Origin: Ignelater luminosus
Lineage: Eukaryota > Arthropoda > Insecta > Coleoptera > Elateridae
Reading direction: 5' to 3'
Length of the DNA stretch: 64,000 nucleotides
NCBI GenBank assembly: GCA_011009095.1
Contig: VTPC01005412.1
Span: 1 to 64,000 of the forward strand
This document shows, one piece after another, positions 63,062 to 64,000 of the stretch (position 1 is the stretch's first letter; the number at the start of each line of letters is the position of its first letter). Position numbers and translations under genes: made by a program. The notes under the pieces were generated by a model, which worked only from the letters and a program-made list of their open reading frames with translations, was not told the origin of the DNA and made no database searches.

Positions 63062-64000
63062 TACAGGGTGTTCAGCGAGGAATGGAACAGCGTGATATCT
63101 TGAGAACGAATGCATATTTTAAAATTCTGAAAACTTTATTATAAATATTAGGTAAGGGCACATATTTTGTGATAAAAGTTTTAAAATTAAATGCGTCACC
63201 GCCATGTGGCGCTACCTAACTTAATTTTTTTAAATGGAATACTCTACTTTTTATTCTATTTTTGGAATTTGTGATAACTTTCCTTATAACTGCTACCAAC
63301 CTATCTTGTTTACTTTTCGGGAAAATAATAATTTTTATAAATTTAACACAAAGATGTAAAAGATTGTATTCTGTAGAGATAATAAGCAAAGATTAATCTA
63401 TCAGTATTTCTTAATGTATTAGACGCACGAATAAATGTTTTTTTTTAACTGGATGACGTCGATGAAATTTATTTGCATTCAATGCTTGTGCGGCTCTTGC
63501 ATTTTGCTTACACTCTCCATGAATTATTATCATATCGTAATACTCTTCATTTGAAAACGTAAACATGATATTAACTGTCAAAGAACGAAATCGTCAACGA
63601 TTTTAAAACTTAAACTTATAGTGCAGTAAAATTAGACTAAAAAACACCCAAATCCGGGAATCCAAAAAAAAGGTTTGAGTGTCCTAAATTGTTCGTTACG
63701 CTTTGCTCTAAATGTGGTAAAAAGTCTCCGCAGCCAGAGCGTCGGGTTTGGGGTAGGATAAGGGGAAAGGAGTCCGAAGATTGTGCTTTCTCAGTTTTTT
63801 TGCAAATATCTGAAAAACTATTCAATTTAGAGCTTACCTTACTCCATAAACAATTAAAGAACGTAAAATTCTCCAAAAAAAAGGTCTTAATAGTTCAGGA
63901 GATACAGACGTTCCGATTGATTTGCAATTGTGATTATGTGTCCTCCCAATACGGAAATGCTGTTGCTGTGTTCGATGACTACAGAAAACAACTAAATACT
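63062..64000. other. possible repeat edge, otherwise unassigned
   Basis: TACAGGGTGTTCAGCGAGG at 63062-63080 begins with the TACAGGGTGTTC phrase seen at the ends of many insect repeats, followed by TATCTTGAGAACG-like wording. No opposite end was found before the window closes. 63700-63790 is mildly GC-richer. The 79-codon minus frame at 63637-63876 is unrecognised. Confidence 0.3.

Overview
The window is AT-rich arthropod (most likely insect) nuclear DNA. Most of it is intergenic or intronic sequence without any gene I can support. The arthropod reading rests on the mobile elements: a DD37E Tc1/mariner-type element of the kind known from mosquitoes and other arthropods, a hAT element with a CAGTGGCGG terminus, a Ty3/gypsy pol relic, an RTE-type LINE relic, and a relic of a PIN/FEN-like protein family. 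There are no operons, rRNA genes or CRISPR arrays. No host protein-coding gene could be proved. The species and the host gene (if this is a long intron) cannot be read from the sequence.

Layout. 640-1945: a structurally complete DD37E element with perfect 21-bp inverted termini, TA target duplication and a minus-strand transposase broken only by two in-frame TAA codons. 12.3-14.4 kb: a composite with ~390-bp inverted-repeat arms enclosing a broken PIN/FEN-like nuclease reading frame and a GC-rich ~15-bp tandem array; a pair of diverged direct repeats lies just outside the arms. 21.2-22.3 kb: a relic tandem satellite with a unit of about 200-225 bp. 28.6-29.3 kb: a degenerate ~18-20 bp minisatellite in two blocks. 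30.5-30.8 kb: a GC-rich island open on both strands. 31.3-31.4 kb and 34.8-34.9 kb: weak candidates for a 5' exon and for TATA/initiator promoters. 35361-36596: an internally deleted hAT element with a perfect 8-bp target duplication and a perfect RFX-type X-box palindrome in its leader. 42.4-42.7 kb: the C-terminal tail of an RTE-type LINE, minus strand. 50.7-52.2 kb: a decayed gypsy pol (RT, RNase H, integrase), minus strand. 55.1-56.7 kb: a compositionally odd, strand-asymmetric block. 57.3 kb: a tRNA-like SINE-head candidate. 58199-58598: an assembly gap of exactly 400 N.

Nothing here works as a pathway. The window is a record of transposon arrival and decay. The DD37E and hAT copies keep exact termini and target duplications, so they are probably the youngest. 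The gypsy, LINE and satellite pieces are much older. The most unusual part is the 12.3-14.4 kb structure.
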